Source of the DNA: Marinitoga sp. 38H-ov
GTDB lineage: Bacteria; Thermotogota; Thermotogae; Petrotogales; Petrotogaceae
DNA length: 50,077 nucleotides
Direction of reading: 5' to 3'
Assembly: GCF_011057715.1 (NCBI RefSeq)
Contig: NZ_LNGH01000044.1
Location: 1 to 50,077, forward strand
Shown here: positions 16,726 to 25,878 of the stretch, piece by piece
Layout of the letters: each line of letters starts with the position of its first letter
Numbering within the stretch: position 1 is the stretch's first letter
Made by a program: the position numbers and the translations under genes
The notes under the pieces: generated by a model
Told to the model about the DNA's origin: nothing
The model's input: only the letters and a program-made list of their open reading frames with translations
Database searches by the model: none

Positions 16726-18567
16726 TCATTTATTTTTTATTTTTGAGTTTAAATGTATAACTTCCTTTATTTTAAATGGCTTTACTACATAGTCATCAAG
16801 CAGTTCTTTCCTAGTCCCCTGAGGAATAAACTCATCTTCAACTCCAAAAGTGAATAAATTACAATTAATATTATTTTTTATAATATAATTTTTTATCTCT
16901 TCATTAAATCCGCCCTTTAAACTATTTTCTTCAACAGTGATTATGTTAATATCATTCTTAATATATATATTTAAAATATATTCATCAATATTTTTGATAC
17001 TTCTTACACCAATAATTGTAGCCTCTAATTCATCCCATAATTCTTTATATTCCTCAATTAATTGACCTACAACAAATACTACATTATTTGCATTTTTTCT
17101 TTTTATTACTTTCCAAGAATAATCAACAATGCTAAGATTACTTAAAATATCTTCTATATTAATTTCCTCACCACCACGTGGAAATCTAATAAATGTCGGT
17201 TTATCAATATCTTTTTTTATTGATGTATAGACCATATTAGCAAGATCTTGTGCATTTAAAGGGGTTAATATTTCTATATTAGGTATCAATCTCAAATAAG
17301 ATATATCAAAAACCCCATGATGAGTTGGACCATCTTCACCGACAACACCTGCTCTATCTAATAAAAATAATACAGGAATTTTCTGCAAAGCTATATCATG
17401 TATTATAGAATCGAATGCTCTTTGCATAAATGATGAATAAATATCAACTATCGTAAATGTTCCTGAAAGCCTTGTAGCTCCAGAAGCAGTAACAATAGAA
17501 GGTTCTGTTATTCCTAAATCTATAACTTTATCAGGGAATTCTTCTTTGAGTATATTTAATCCTGTTCCATCTTCCATTGCAGCTGTATAAGAAATAAAAT
17601 CTTTCTCAAACGCTATATGTTTTAAAGTATACCCAACAACTTTTGAATATGATAATTTTTCTGATTTTTTATTACTTACCCCATGAAATTTAGTGGGGTT
17701 TTTTTCAGCAAAATCCAATCCTTTTCCTTTAACAGTTTTTAAATGTAGGATACATGGGCCATCTTTATAATTTTTTATAAATTCAAGATATTTTTCTAAT
17801 TCTTTTATATTATGTCCATCAACAGGCCCATAATATTTTATTCCCATATCTTCGAATATTCCTAATGCATTATTATAAACTGTATGTTTTATACCTTCTT
17901 TAACCTTTTTTAATGCACTTTCTATATCTTGACCTACGTCTGTACTTTCTAAAGAACCTTTAATTTTTTCTTTAAAAGAATAATAATCATTTGAAATTCT
18001 AATTTTATTTAAAAGTTTTGCAATTGCACCTACATTTGGAGAAATAGACATTTCATTATTTAAAAGAATAATTTTTATTTTCGAGTCAATAGATTTTAAT
18101 TGATTTAACGATTCTAAAATCATACCACTTGTCATTGCACCATCACCAAAAATAGCTATTATATTTTTATCTATATTCTGCTTTTTTAAACCTAATTCAT
18201 AACCAATAGCCGCCGCCACTGATGTTCCTGCATGACCAGCTCCAAAATAGTCATATTTACTTTCAAAAATATTAGTAAATCCGCTTATTCCATTTCTTTG
18301 CCTTAATGTTTTAAAACTCTCCCATCTTCCCGTTAGCAATTTATGAATATATGCTTGATGACTTGTATCCCAAATAATTACATCTTTTTCAGGATCAAAT
18401 ATTCTATATAGAGCTAATGTTAATTCAACAGTTCCTAAATTAGAAGATAAATGACCTGTATTTTTCGTTACAGTGTTATATATATAATTACGTATTTTAT
18501 TAGCAAATCTATTTAATTGTTCATAATTCATTTTCCGAATCGCATGATATAATGGTTTTTCATTCAA
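16726..18567 (-). CDS. dxs: 1-deoxy-D-xylulose-5-phosphate synthase
   Basis: Condenses pyruvate and glyceraldehyde 3-phosphate to DXP, the first step of the MEP isoprenoid pathway, which also feeds thiamine and pyridoxal synthesis. At 613 residues it has T-G-H-L-S-S-N-L-G near the N-terminus, the thiamine-diphosphate motif G-D-G-A-M-T-S-G-M ... L-N, D-R-A-G-V-V-G-E-D-G-P-T-H-H-G-V-F-D, and the substrate loop F-P-R-G. The start is TTG at 18567, 5 bases after AGGTGA; the nearby ATG is out of frame. It directly follows nusB. The protein is as long as usual and no key residue seems lost. Confidence 0.97.
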   Translation of the reverse strand: MNEKPLYHAIRKMNYEQLNRFANKIRNYIYNTVTKNTGHLSSNLGTVELTLALYRIFDPEKDVIIWDTSHQAYIHKLLTGRWESFKTLRQRNGISGFTNIFESKYDYFGAGHAGTSVAAAIGYELGLKKQNIDKNIIAIFGDGAMTSGMILESLNQLKSIDSKIKIILLNNEMSISPNVGAIAKLLNKIRISNDYYSFKEKIKGSLESTDVGQDIESALKKVKEGIKHTVYNNALGIFEDMGIKYYGPVDGHNIKELEKYLEFIKNYKDGPCILHLKTVKGKGLDFAEKNPTKFHGVSNKKSEKLSYSKVVGYTLKHIAFEKDFISYTAAMEDGTGLNILKEEFPDKVIDLGITEPSIVTASGATRLSGTFTIVDIYSSFMQRAFDSIIHDIALQKIPVLFLLDRAGVVGEDGPTHHGVFDISYLRLIPNIEILTPLNAQDLANMVYTSIKKDIDKPTFIRFPRGGEEINIEDILSNLSIVDYSWKVIKRKNANNVVFVVGQLIEEYKELWDELEATIIGVRSIKNIDEYILNIYIKNDINIITVEENSLKGGFNEEIKNYIIKNNINCNLFTFGVEDEFIPQGTRKELLDDYVVKPFKIKEVIHLNSKIKNK

Positions 18568-18577
18568 TTAAATCACC

Positions 18578-19006
18578 TCATAAACGTTTGAATTCTTCTT
18601 TTGCTATTCTATCCAAAATTCCATTAATAAATTTTGCACTTTTTTCATTAGCATATTTTTTTGATAATTCAACTGATTCATCTAAGATAACTTTTGGCGG
18701 AATATCTTCTCTATTTTTTAATTCAAAAATCCCCATTCTAAGAATTGTTTTTTCAATATTTGCAATTCTTTCAAATTCCCAATTAATTAAATATTTTTTT
18801 ATTAATTCATCATATTCATTTTTATTAAAAAATATATTTTTCAAATAAATTTCTGCTTCTTCTATTAGGCTTTGAGGGACCTTTTTATTGTTTAAAAGGT
18901 CCCTCAATAATGCTAAAATATCATCATACGAAATATTATCATTAAAATCAAGTTGGAAAATACTTTCTAAAACCGCTTCTCTTATTTTTCTTCTTTTAGA
19001 AATCAA
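18578..19006 (-). CDS. nusB: Transcription antitermination factor NusB
   Basis: An RNA-binding helical protein that, with NusE (ribosomal protein S10), builds the antitermination complex on ribosomal RNA operons. It has 142 residues with the family start R-R-K-I-R-E-A-V-L-E-S-I-F-Q-L-D-F, the central W-E-F-E-R-I-A-N-I-E-K-T-I-L-R-M-G-I-F-E-L and the C-terminal F-I-N-G-I-L-D-R-I-A. The start is TTG at 19006, whose last base overlaps the preceding stop as TTGA, and GGGAG lies about ten bases before it. Confidence 0.96.
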   Translation of the reverse strand: MISKRRKIREAVLESIFQLDFNDNISYDDILALLRDLLNNKKVPQSLIEEAEIYLKNIFFNKNEYDELIKKYLINWEFERIANIEKTILRMGIFELKNREDIPPKVILDESVELSKKYANEKSAKFINGILDRIAKEEFKRL

Positions 19007-19416
19007 TTTTCAACACTCCCATTATTTTCTTCTGAAATCTCTATTTCATTAACTTCGTTTTCTACCTCTTCAATATATGTCTCTACTTTAGGAACTACTA
19101 ATCCATCCAATACTATATCAATATTTCTAACAGGAACTTCTGTCATTTTTTCTACTTCTGTTTTTAAAAAGTCTTGCAAATCTTTTGCAAATTTAATAAT
19201 ACTAGTTCCATACTTTGCTTTTGTTTTTAAGTATATTGATATTGTCTCATCATCATTTTCAACTATTTTTATCATTTTTGTTAAATCTTTTTCATTTAAT
19301 TCAAAATCCGGAACTTGTTCTTTGAAAAAAAGCTCATATGATTTTATGGCCAATTCCTTCAAAGCAGTATCTGTAAACTCTAACTCTCCAAATTGATTAT
19401 GTTCATTTATGGCCAT
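19003..19416 (-). CDS. Asp23/Gls24 family protein
   Basis: 137 residues of the Asp23/Gls24 (YloU/YqhY) family. The C-terminal half has the pattern Y-G-T-S-I-I-K-F-A-K-D-L-Q-x-F-L-K-T-E-V-E-K-M-T-x-V-P-V-R-N-I-D-I. In Firmicutes a relative (YqhY) is encoded beside nusB, as here, and is linked to acetyl-CoA carboxylase activity; others are membrane-bound stress proteins. The function in this organism is unknown. The ATG follows a run of six G bases. The tail is very acidic (E-I-S-E-E-N). Confidence 0.85.
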   Translation of the reverse strand: MAINEHNQFGELEFTDTALKELAIKSYELFFKEQVPDFELNEKDLTKMIKIVENDDETISIYLKTKAKYGTSIIKFAKDLQDFLKTEVEKMTEVPVRNIDIVLDGLVVPKVETYIEEVENEVNEIEISEENNGSVEN

Positions 19417-19430
19417 CTTTATCCCCCCTC

Positions 19431-19988
19431 TCAGGCTCTTTCTAAATACTCTCCTGTTCTCGTATCAATTTTAACTTTTTGCCCAACTTCAACAAAAAAC
19501 GGAACTGTTGTCTTTAAACCTGTTTCTAATATCGCAGGTTTTCCTCCTCCAGAAGCTGTATCTCCTTTAAAATTAGGCTCAGTTTCAGTAACTTCAAGAA
19601 CTACTACTGTTGGTAATACTATACCTACAGGTTTTTCATCGTAAAAAGTTAATGTTACTTCTAAATTATCAATTAAAAAATCTTTTGCATCTGAAACATC
19701 TTCTTCTGATAATAAATATTGCTCATATGTACTTAAATCCATAAAAACATAATTATCTCCGTCATGATATAAATATTCTGCTGGTCTGTAATCTAAAGCA
19801 GCTTCCTCTACTTTTTCTCCAGAATTAAAATTTTTATCAATAACATATCCTGTTTTTATGTTCTTTAATTTAGTTTTAATAATTCCACTACCTCTACCCG
19901 TGAAATGTTTTTGCATTCCTAAAACTCTGTATAGTTCTCCATCTAATAATATAATCATACCTTTTTTTAAATCTCCTACTACAACCAT
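19431..19988 (-). CDS. efp: Elongation factor P
   Basis: Helps ribosomes make consecutive prolines. At 185 residues it has the three-domain EF-P layout: a KOW-like domain, a central OB domain (with F-M-D-L-S-T-Y-E-Q), and a C-terminal OB domain ending G-E-Y-L-E-R-A. The loop that reaches the peptidyl-transferase centre reads T-G-R-G-S-G, so the tip residue is Arg32 rather than the Lys found in Escherichia coli or Bacillus. The ATG is behind GAGGAGG. It lies between the M24 peptidase gene, a common neighbour in many bacteria, and the Asp23-like gene. Confidence 0.97.
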   Translation of the reverse strand: MVVVGDLKKGMIILLDGELYRVLGMQKHFTGRGSGIIKTKLKNIKTGYVIDKNFNSGEKVEEAALDYRPAEYLYHDGDNYVFMDLSTYEQYLLSEEDVSDAKDFLIDNLEVTLTFYDEKPVGIVLPTVVVLEVTETEPNFKGDTASGGGKPAILETGLKTTVPFFVEVGQKVKIDTRTGEYLERA

Positions 19989-20017
19989 TTTTTTTCCTCC
20001 TCTTAAAATAATCTATA

Positions 20018-21100
20018 TTATAAAATAATTAGAGATTTATCAAATGAAGTTATTAACTCGTATCCGTTTTCTGTAACTAAAACATCATCTTCAATCCTTA
20101 CTCCTAAATCCCCAGGCAAATAAATCCCCGGTTCAATAGTTATTATGTCACCTGGTTGAGAAATTTCTTCAGACATATAAGAAACTCTTGGACTTTCATG
20201 CACTTCTAATCCTAAACCGTGACCTAATCCATGAGAAAAGTATTCGCCATATCCAGCTTCTGAAATAATATCTCTCGCTATTTTATCTAAATCGCTATAT
20301 TTCATACCAGGTTTAACGGCCTCAACCGCTGCTTTTTGAGCTTTTAATACTATTTCATAAATTTGTTTGTGTTTATCACTAATTCCTTCTGTAGCAATAG
20401 TTCGGGTTATATCTGAATTATATCCATTTGCATATGCTCCAAAATCAATTACAATAAATTCTCCAGAACCTATTTTTTTATCCGAAGCTATCCCATGTGG
20501 TAATGCTCCTCTTGGCCCAGAAGCTACAATTGTATCAAATGCATAATTGTCAGCACCAAAAATTTTCATATTATACTCAAGTTTAGCAGCAAACTCTTTT
20601 TCTGTCATACCTATATAAAAGCTATCTAAAGTTTCTTGTAATGCTTTTTCTGCTATTATTGCTGCATTTTTAATAAATTCAACTTCTTCACTGGATTTTA
20701 TTCTTCTCATTTCTAAAATTATCTTTTCAGATGGAATAAATTCATAATCTCCTATTTTCATTAAAGTATTTAAATAGATATTAGATGATATAGTATTTGA
20801 TTCAAATCCAATTTTTGCACCCTTAGGTAATTTTATAATATTAGTTAATTCATCTAGTAATTTTTTCTTAAATAACAAAGGTTTTACTCCAGTTTGTTTT
20901 TCAGCCTGTTCTGTATATCTTCCATCAGTCATAAAAACTACATCGTCTTTAGTTATATAAACAATTGAAAATGATCCAGTAAAACCAGTTAAGTAATAAG
21001 ATGTTGGTTTAGATGAGCTTTCAATATTTACTACCAAAAAAGCCTCAAGACCATTTAATTCCATTTTTTCTCTTAAATCATTAATTCTTTTTTCAAACAT
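20018..21100 (-). CDS. M24 family metallopeptidase, Xaa-Pro aminopeptidase type
   Basis: A two-metal aminopeptidase of the 'pita-bread' fold that removes N-terminal residues in front of proline. It has 360 residues. The N-terminal creatinase-like domain (1-125) contains Y-Y-L-T-G-F-T-G-S. The catalytic domain carries the five metal ligands: Asp in I-D-F-G-A, Asp in Y-N-S-D-I-T-R, His in G-H-G-L-G-L-E-V-H-E, Glu in I-E-P-G-I-Y and Glu in R-I-E-D-D. It lies upstream of efp with a 29-base gap, as in many Firmicutes. An extended -10 element stands in front (21133-21141), so it may also have its own promoter. Confidence 0.95.
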   Translation of the reverse strand: MFEKRINDLREKMELNGLEAFLVVNIESSSKPTSYYLTGFTGSFSIVYITKDDVVFMTDGRYTEQAEKQTGVKPLLFKKKLLDELTNIIKLPKGAKIGFESNTISSNIYLNTLMKIGDYEFIPSEKIILEMRRIKSSEEVEFIKNAAIIAEKALQETLDSFYIGMTEKEFAAKLEYNMKIFGADNYAFDTIVASGPRGALPHGIASDKKIGSGEFIVIDFGAYANGYNSDITRTIATEGISDKHKQIYEIVLKAQKAAVEAVKPGMKYSDLDKIARDIISEAGYGEYFSHGLGHGLGLEVHESPRVSYMSEEISQPGDIITIEPGIYLPGDLGVRIEDDVLVTENGYELITSFDKSLIIL

Positions 21101-21126
21101 TATTTTCCCCCTTTATTTTAATTATT

Positions 21127-21141
21127 GATATAATTATATCA
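21127..21141 (-). promoter_or_regulatory. Candidate internal promoter (extended -10) before the M24 peptidase gene
   Basis: On the minus strand TGATATAAT (21141-21133) is an extended -10 matching TGnTATAAT. It is embedded in the perfect palindrome GATATAA/TTATATC (21127-21140). No convincing -35 is seen. It lies in the 44-base gap after mutS. Confidence 0.45.
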
Positions 21142-21144
21142 TAA

Positions 21145-23580
21145 CTAAAATAGTTTTAATTGATTTTGATTTTTTGTAAGTTTTTTCCTTTTTATATTTT
21201 TCATAGATTTCAATTTACTTTCAAACTCTGTTTTATTAGATATTTCCCCCATAACTTCTTTAGCTCTAATTATAACTTCATCTGGTATTCCTGCTAATTT
21301 AGCAACTTCAATACCATAACTTTTATCACTTATACCGTCTTCTATTTTATGCAAAAATATTATACCAGATTCAGTTTCTAAAACCTTTACTCTTTTATTA
21401 ATAATTCCATCATAAAAATCATTTAACATAGTTAATTCCATATAATGAGTAGCAAAAATTGTATATGATTTTAAAACTTGATATATATATTCTGAGGTAG
21501 CCCAAGCCACACTTATTCCATCAATAGTTCCTGTTCCTCTTCCAACTTCATCTAAAAGTATTAAACTATTTTCATCTGCATTATTTAATATACTTGATAC
21601 CTCAGACATTTCAACTAAAAATGTGGATTTACCACTTACAACATCATCTTTAGCCCCTATTCTAGTAAAAATATTATTTAATACTGGAAGTTCCGCGTAT
21701 TCAGCAGAAACATAAGAACCTATTTGAGCCATTATTGAAATAATCCCTATTTGTCTTAAATATGTAGATTTACCACTCATATTAGGTCCTGTTAATATAA
21801 CAAATCTTTTTTCATTATCAAGTTGAATACTGTTCGGGGTAAAGTTTTCTGAATATTGTTCAACAACTGGATGTCTCCCATTGATAATAGTAAATTTTCT
21901 ATTATTGAAAATAGGCCTTACGTATTTATTTTTTATTGATACCTCAGCAAACCCTCTTAATATATCAATTTCAGATATTTTGAGAGATACATTTTTTAAA
22001 TCATTAACATATTTTTGAAGTTTTATAATTAAATCATTATATATTTTATTTTCTATTTCATTTATCTTCTTTTCTGCGACTGAATATTTTTCTTCTAAAT
22101 TTCTTAATTCTTCTGTTATAAATCTTTCAGAATTTACTAATGTTTGCTTCCTAATATAATTTTGAGGTACTTTATCTATATTAGCTTTTGTAACCTCTAT
22201 ATAAAAACCATATATTTTATTCCTAGAAACCTTTAAATTGCTTATTCCAGTTTTTTCTTTTTCTCTTTCTTCTATCTCCTTCAAAAATACAGAAGAATTT
22301 TCAAAAATATCTTTATATTGATCTAATTCTTTGTTAACTCCTCTTTTTATAACTTTACCAGTCCCAACTTGTGTGGTTGGTTCTTCCTCGATTGCATCAT
22401 ATAATAATTTCTTTAAATCATCAAGTTCATTTAATAGTTCTAAATTTAACTCACTTAATAATTCATTTATGTATGGTATAACCTCTAATGTTGTTCTTAA
22501 TGCTATTAAATCTCTAGGTGTAGCTCTAAATAGTGAAATTCTTGAAGATATTCTTTCTATATCTCTTATAGAACTTAAATATTCTTTCATTTCTTCCATA
22601 ATTAATGGATCATTTCTAAATAATTCAACTACATTAAATCTTTTTTCAATTTCATTTTTATCTATTAATGGTCTGGAAATCCACTGTTTTAAAGTTCTTG
22701 CACCCATTGAAGTTTTGGTGTATTTTAATATATCATATAATGTTTTCCCTTTGTTTTCTTTAGTTGGTAATAAACCTAAATTTATAATTGTTGTTGAATC
22801 CAAAATCATATTTTTTGAACTTTTAAATCTTTTCGGAAACGAAAAATATGTTATCTTCTGCTTTTGAGTTATTTCAAGATATTTAAAAACTGCTCCTAAA
22901 GAGATTAGTTCAAATTCATTTAAATTCAAAATATCCAAATTTATAATTCCATAACTTTCTTTTACTATTTCTTCGTAATTATTATTAAAATACCATTCAT
23001 CCAATTCCTCTATATATATATCTGGACGAATATTTTTAATTTTTTGTTTTAAATTTCTTGTTTTGGTGGAAATTAATATTTGAACAAATGAATATGATGA
23101 AATAAAATCATATATTTCATTATCTGTAAAATTAAAAGAATCTATGTATAATTCACCGGTACTAAAATCAAAAATAATAAATACATATGTTCCATCTCTA
23201 TTGGCATTTATTAAAAGAGAATATCTATTGTTTTCATCAATCATGCTTTCTTCTACTACTGTACCAGGTGTAAGTATTTTTGTTACTTCTCTTTTTACAA
23301 TTCCGCTTGCTGTAGATGGATCTTCAACTTGCTCGCAAATCGCAACTTTAAATCCTTGGTCTAACAACTTTTTTAAATAATTATCTAATGCATGATAAGG
23401 TATACCGGCCATTGGATGCCCGTTTCTTTGAGTTAAAGTTATTTGTAAAGCCTCGCTAGTAACCTTCGCATCTTCAAAAAACGTTTCATAAAAATCCCCT
23501 AATCTAAATAATAAAATGCTATCTTCATATTCTTTTTTTATTTCAAGATATTGTCTTATCATTGGAGTTAAATTACTAAT
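21145..23580 (-). CDS. mutS: DNA mismatch repair protein MutS, probable ATT start
   Basis: Recognises mismatched bases and short loops. From the proposed start it has 811 residues. The mismatch-binding motif G-D-F-Y-E (Phe and Glu that contact the mismatch) is near the N-terminus. The core and clamp follow, then the ATPase with Walker A G-P-N-M-S-G-K-S-T and Walker B L-I-L-L-D-E-V-G-R-G-T. The first ATG (23562) has no ribosome binding site near it and would lose N-L-T-P, normal at the MutS N-terminus. Upstream, GGTGA stands four bases before ATT at 23580, the same spacing as other genes here, giving start S-N-L-T-P-M-I-R-Q-Y-L. TAA at 23593-23595 closes the frame and no ATG, GTG or TTG intervenes. 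Confidence 0.93.
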   Translation of the reverse strand: MSNLTPMIRQYLEIKKEYEDSILLFRLGDFYETFFEDAKVTSEALQITLTQRNGHPMAGIPYHALDNYLKKLLDQGFKVAICEQVEDPSTASGIVKREVTKILTPGTVVEESMIDENNRYSLLINANRDGTYVFIIFDFSTGELYIDSFNFTDNEIYDFISSYSFVQILISTKTRNLKQKIKNIRPDIYIEELDEWYFNNNYEEIVKESYGIINLDILNLNEFELISLGAVFKYLEITQKQKITYFSFPKRFKSSKNMILDSTTIINLGLLPTKENKGKTLYDILKYTKTSMGARTLKQWISRPLIDKNEIEKRFNVVELFRNDPLIMEEMKEYLSSIRDIERISSRISLFRATPRDLIALRTTLEVIPYINELLSELNLELLNELDDLKKLLYDAIEEEPTTQVGTGKVIKRGVNKELDQYKDIFENSSVFLKEIEEREKEKTGISNLKVSRNKIYGFYIEVTKANIDKVPQNYIRKQTLVNSERFITEELRNLEEKYSVAEKKINEIENKIYNDLIIKLQKYVNDLKNVSLKISEIDILRGFAEVSIKNKYVRPIFNNRKFTIINGRHPVVEQYSENFTPNSIQLDNEKRFVILTGPNMSGKSTYLRQIGIISIMAQIGSYVSAEYAELPVLNNIFTRIGAKDDVVSGKSTFLVEMSEVSSILNNADENSLILLDEVGRGTGTIDGISVAWATSEYIYQVLKSYTIFATHYMELTMLNDFYDGIINKRVKVLETESGIIFLHKIEDGISDKSYGIEVAKLAGIPDEVIIRAKEVMGEISNKTEFESKLKSMKNIKRKKLTKNQNQLKLF

Positions 23581-23614
23581 ATTATCACCTTCTTAACCCT
23601 CAAAAGTAATCAAT

Positions 23615-23642
23615 ATATTAGGGCGCATCAGCGCCCTAATAT
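23615..23642 (-). terminator. Strong stem-loop at the end of clpP
   Basis: Perfect 12-bp stem ATATTAGGGCGC/GCGCCCTAATAT with loop of four, containing six consecutive G-C pairs. It begins at the last base of the clpP stop codon and stands between clpP and mutS. No good T-run follows on the minus strand, so termination may be partial. Confidence 0.65.
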
Positions 23643-24238
23643 TATTTTATTTCTTTTCTATTTTTTATAACTTTATCTATTAAACCGTATTTTAAAGCTT
23701 CTTCTGCTGACATAAAGTAATCTCTATCTGTATCTTTTTCTATTACTTCTATAGGTTGTCCTGTATGATCACTTAATATGCCATTTAACATTTTTTTAAT
23801 TCTTAATAATTCTTGTACTTGTATTTCAACATCTTTAGCAGTACCTTGTGCGCCACCCCAAGGTTGATGGATCATAATTCTTGAATTAGGCAATGCAAAT
23901 CTTTTACCCTTTGCTCCAGCAGCTAATAACACCGCTCCCATAGATGCTGCTTGACCTATACAAATAGTAGCGACATCAGGTTTAATATATTGCATTGTAT
24001 CATACATTGCTAAACCAGCAGTAACTGATCCGCCTGGACTATTAATGTACAAATAAATATCTTTTTCTGGATCTTGTGCTTCTAAAAATAACAATTGAGC
24101 TACAACTAAATTTGAAATATAATCATTAACTTCTGAGCCTAAAAATATAATTCTATCTTTTAACAATCTCGAATAAATATCATACGCTCTCTCATATCTA
24201 CCAGTTGATTCAACAACTACTGGAATTGGCATACTCAT
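23642..24238 (-). CDS. clpP: ATP-dependent Clp protease proteolytic subunit
   Basis: Serine peptidase that forms a 14-subunit barrel and degrades proteins fed by Clp ATPases. It has 198 residues. The catalytic triad is visible: Ser99 in G-Q-A-A-S-M-G, His124 in I-M-I-H-Q-P and Asp173 in T-D-R-D-Y-F. The N-terminus ([15 protein letters not shown]) is typical of ClpP. The ATG overlaps the preceding stop codon by one base (TAATG). No clpX is adjacent, so the partner ATPase gene lies elsewhere. Confidence 0.98.
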   Translation of the reverse strand: MSMPIPVVVESTGRYERAYDIYSRLLKDRIIFLGSEVNDYISNLVVAQLLFLEAQDPEKDIYLYINSPGGSVTAGLAMYDTMQYIKPDVATICIGQAASMGAVLLAAGAKGKRFALPNSRIMIHQPWGGAQGTAKDVEIQVQELLRIKKMLNGILSDHTGQPIEVIEKDTDRDYFMSAEEALKYGLIDKVIKNRKEIK

Positions 24239-24480
24239 TATTCCATCACCTTCCTCATTTTTTCTAATACTTTATCAATTGATAATGCCGTTAAAAACAT
24301 ATGTCCACTATCGGTAAAAATTATTGATTTTACACTTTTCCCATAAGTTAAATCTACTAAACTTGTAGTATTTTGATGCTCTTTTTTTAATCTTTTATAA
24401 TGTGAAAAATTTTCTGGTATAATAGAATGGATTCTTTCTGCAATAATAAAAGAATTTTTTGTTACATTAATGATAGACAT
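24238..24480 (-). CDS. RemA/DUF370 family putative regulator
   Basis: 80 residues, matching the RemA (DUF370) pattern: start S-I-I-N-V, then [10 protein letters not shown] near 20-30, [20 protein letters not shown] in the middle, and A-L-S-I. In Bacillus subtilis RemA is a DNA-binding activator of biofilm matrix genes, but in other phyla its role is not known. The chosen ATG at 24480 is four bases after GGAGGTGA; a longer version starting at 24510 has no ribosome binding site and overlaps the -10 element. It is the first gene of the minus-strand run, with clpP coupled behind it. Confidence 0.8.
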   Translation of the reverse strand: MSIINVTKNSFIIAERIHSIIPENFSHYKRLKKEHQNTTSLVDLTYGKSVKSIIFTDSGHMFLTALSIDKVLEKMRKVME

Positions 24481-24501
24481 ATTTTCACCTCCATGCATTA
24501 T

Positions 24502-24530
24502 ATTATACACAAAAAATATTAAAAAATCAA
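24502..24530 (-). promoter_or_regulatory. Sigma-A promoter for remA-like and clpP
   Basis: On the minus strand TTGATT (24530-24525), a 17-base spacer and TATAAT (24507-24502). It lies in the short gap divergent to obg and is the clearest promoter for the start of the long minus-strand run. Confidence 0.75.
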
Positions 24531-24545
24531 AACGGAGGCGATAAA

Positions 24546-25874
24546 ATGAGTGAAAATATTTTTATAGATGAAGCAATTATTACAGTTTCTGGAGGTAAAG
24601 GTGGAGATGGAATTGTTAGTTTTAGAAGAGAAAAATTTGTTCCCAAGGGAGGCCCAGATGGTGGGGATGGCGGGGATGGTGGAAATGTTATAATTGTTTC
24701 AAAAATAGAAAAAAACACTTTAACTGATTTTAGATTTAAAAAGAAATTTAATGCAGAAAACGGAAAAAACGGGCAAGGCAAAAAAATGCATGGAAGAAAT
24801 GGAGAAAATATGATTATTGAAGTTCCTGTCGGAACATTAGTATATGACTTTGAAACTAACGAATTAATTGCAGACTTAAAATATCCCAATCAATATGTCG
24901 TAGTAGCAAGAGGAGGCAAAGGCGGAAGAGGAAATATTCATTTTGTTAACTCTAAAGTTCAAGCTCCAACAATAGCCGAAAAAGGTGTAGAAGGTGAAAC
25001 AAGAGTATTAAAATTAGAATTAAAAATATTAGCAGATGTTGGTATTATTGGATTTCCGAATGTAGGAAAATCTACGTTAATTTCTGTTATCTCAAATGCA
25101 AAGCCAAAGATTGCAAATTATCATTTTACTACATTAATACCTAATTTAGGTGTTGTTGATATGGGCGATGGAAACACTTTTGTGGTAGCTGATATTCCTG
25201 GATTAGTTCCTGGCGCTCATGAAGGTACAGGGTTAGGAGATAGATTCTTAAAACATGTAGAAAGATGTTATTGTTTGGTACACATTTTAGACATTTCAGA
25301 AATAGAAGGAAGAAAAGCTATTGATGATTATTATACTATAAGAAGTGAGTTAGAAAAATTTTCACCTAATCTAGCCCAAAAATTAGAAATTATCGCCGCT
25401 AACAAAGCTGATTTATTAGATCAAGAAGAATTAAATAAAAGAATTAAAAATTTAGAAGTCGCTTTAAATAAAAAAATAATACCTATATCTGCTGCTACAA
25501 AACAAAATATAGATATTTTATTAAATGAAATATGGGAAAATATTAAAGAAATGAGAATTGATAGACAAAAAGAAATACTAGAATCCATTAAAAATGCTCC
25601 TGAAAAAATTAAATTAAATATAAAACCTATTGATGTTGAAATACCTAAAAAGGTAAGATTTGAAATAATAAAATGGGATGAAGGTATATATGAAATTACT
25701 GGGCATGATGTTGAATTATTATTAAAAAGATATCCAATTGATCAAAAAGATGCGCGAATTAAAATTTTAGAAATATTAGAAAATAGTGGTTTAGAAAAAA
25801 CTTTGAAAAATTTAGGTATAAAAGAAGGAGATACTGTATACTTAGGTAATTTTGCATTTGAATATATGGAGTGA
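24546..25874 (+). CDS. obg: Obg family GTPase CgtA
   Basis: A conserved ribosome-associated GTPase needed for 50S subunit assembly and stress signalling. It has 442 residues in three domains: the glycine-rich Obg fold (1-158, with G-G-K-G-G-D-G and G-G-D-G-G-D-G-G), the G domain (G1 G-F-P-N-V-G-K-S-T, G3 D-I-P-G, G4 N-K-A-D, G5 S-A-A), and a C-terminal OCT domain (residues about 355-440). The ATG follows GGAGGCGATAAA. nadD begins 4 bases after its stop. Confidence 0.98.
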   Translation: MSENIFIDEAIITVSGGKGGDGIVSFRREKFVPKGGPDGGDGGDGGNVIIVSKIEKNTLTDFRFKKKFNAENGKNGQGKKMHGRNGENMIIEVPVGTLVYDFETNELIADLKYPNQYVVVARGGKGGRGNIHFVNSKVQAPTIAEKGVEGETRVLKLELKILADVGIIGFPNVGKSTLISVISNAKPKIANYHFTTLIPNLGVVDMGDGNTFVVADIPGLVPGAHEGTGLGDRFLKHVERCYCLVHILDISEIEGRKAIDDYYTIRSELEKFSPNLAQKLEIIAANKADLLDQEELNKRIKNLEVALNKKIIPISAATKQNIDILLNEIWENIKEMRIDRQKEILESIKNAPEKIKLNIKPIDVEIPKKVRFEIIKWDEGIYEITGHDVELLLKRYPIDQKDARIKILEILENSGLEKTLKNLGIKEGDTVYLGNFAFEYME

Positions 25875-25878
25875 TATT

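Noticed and set aside
22331..22867. 178-codon plus-strand frame opposite mutS
   Set aside because: It is antisense to the MutS core, without a start signal or recognisable domain.
24527..24889. Proline-rich minus-strand frame opposite the start of obg
   Set aside because: Its proline runs are the antisense of the glycine codons of the Obg fold, and obg is certain.
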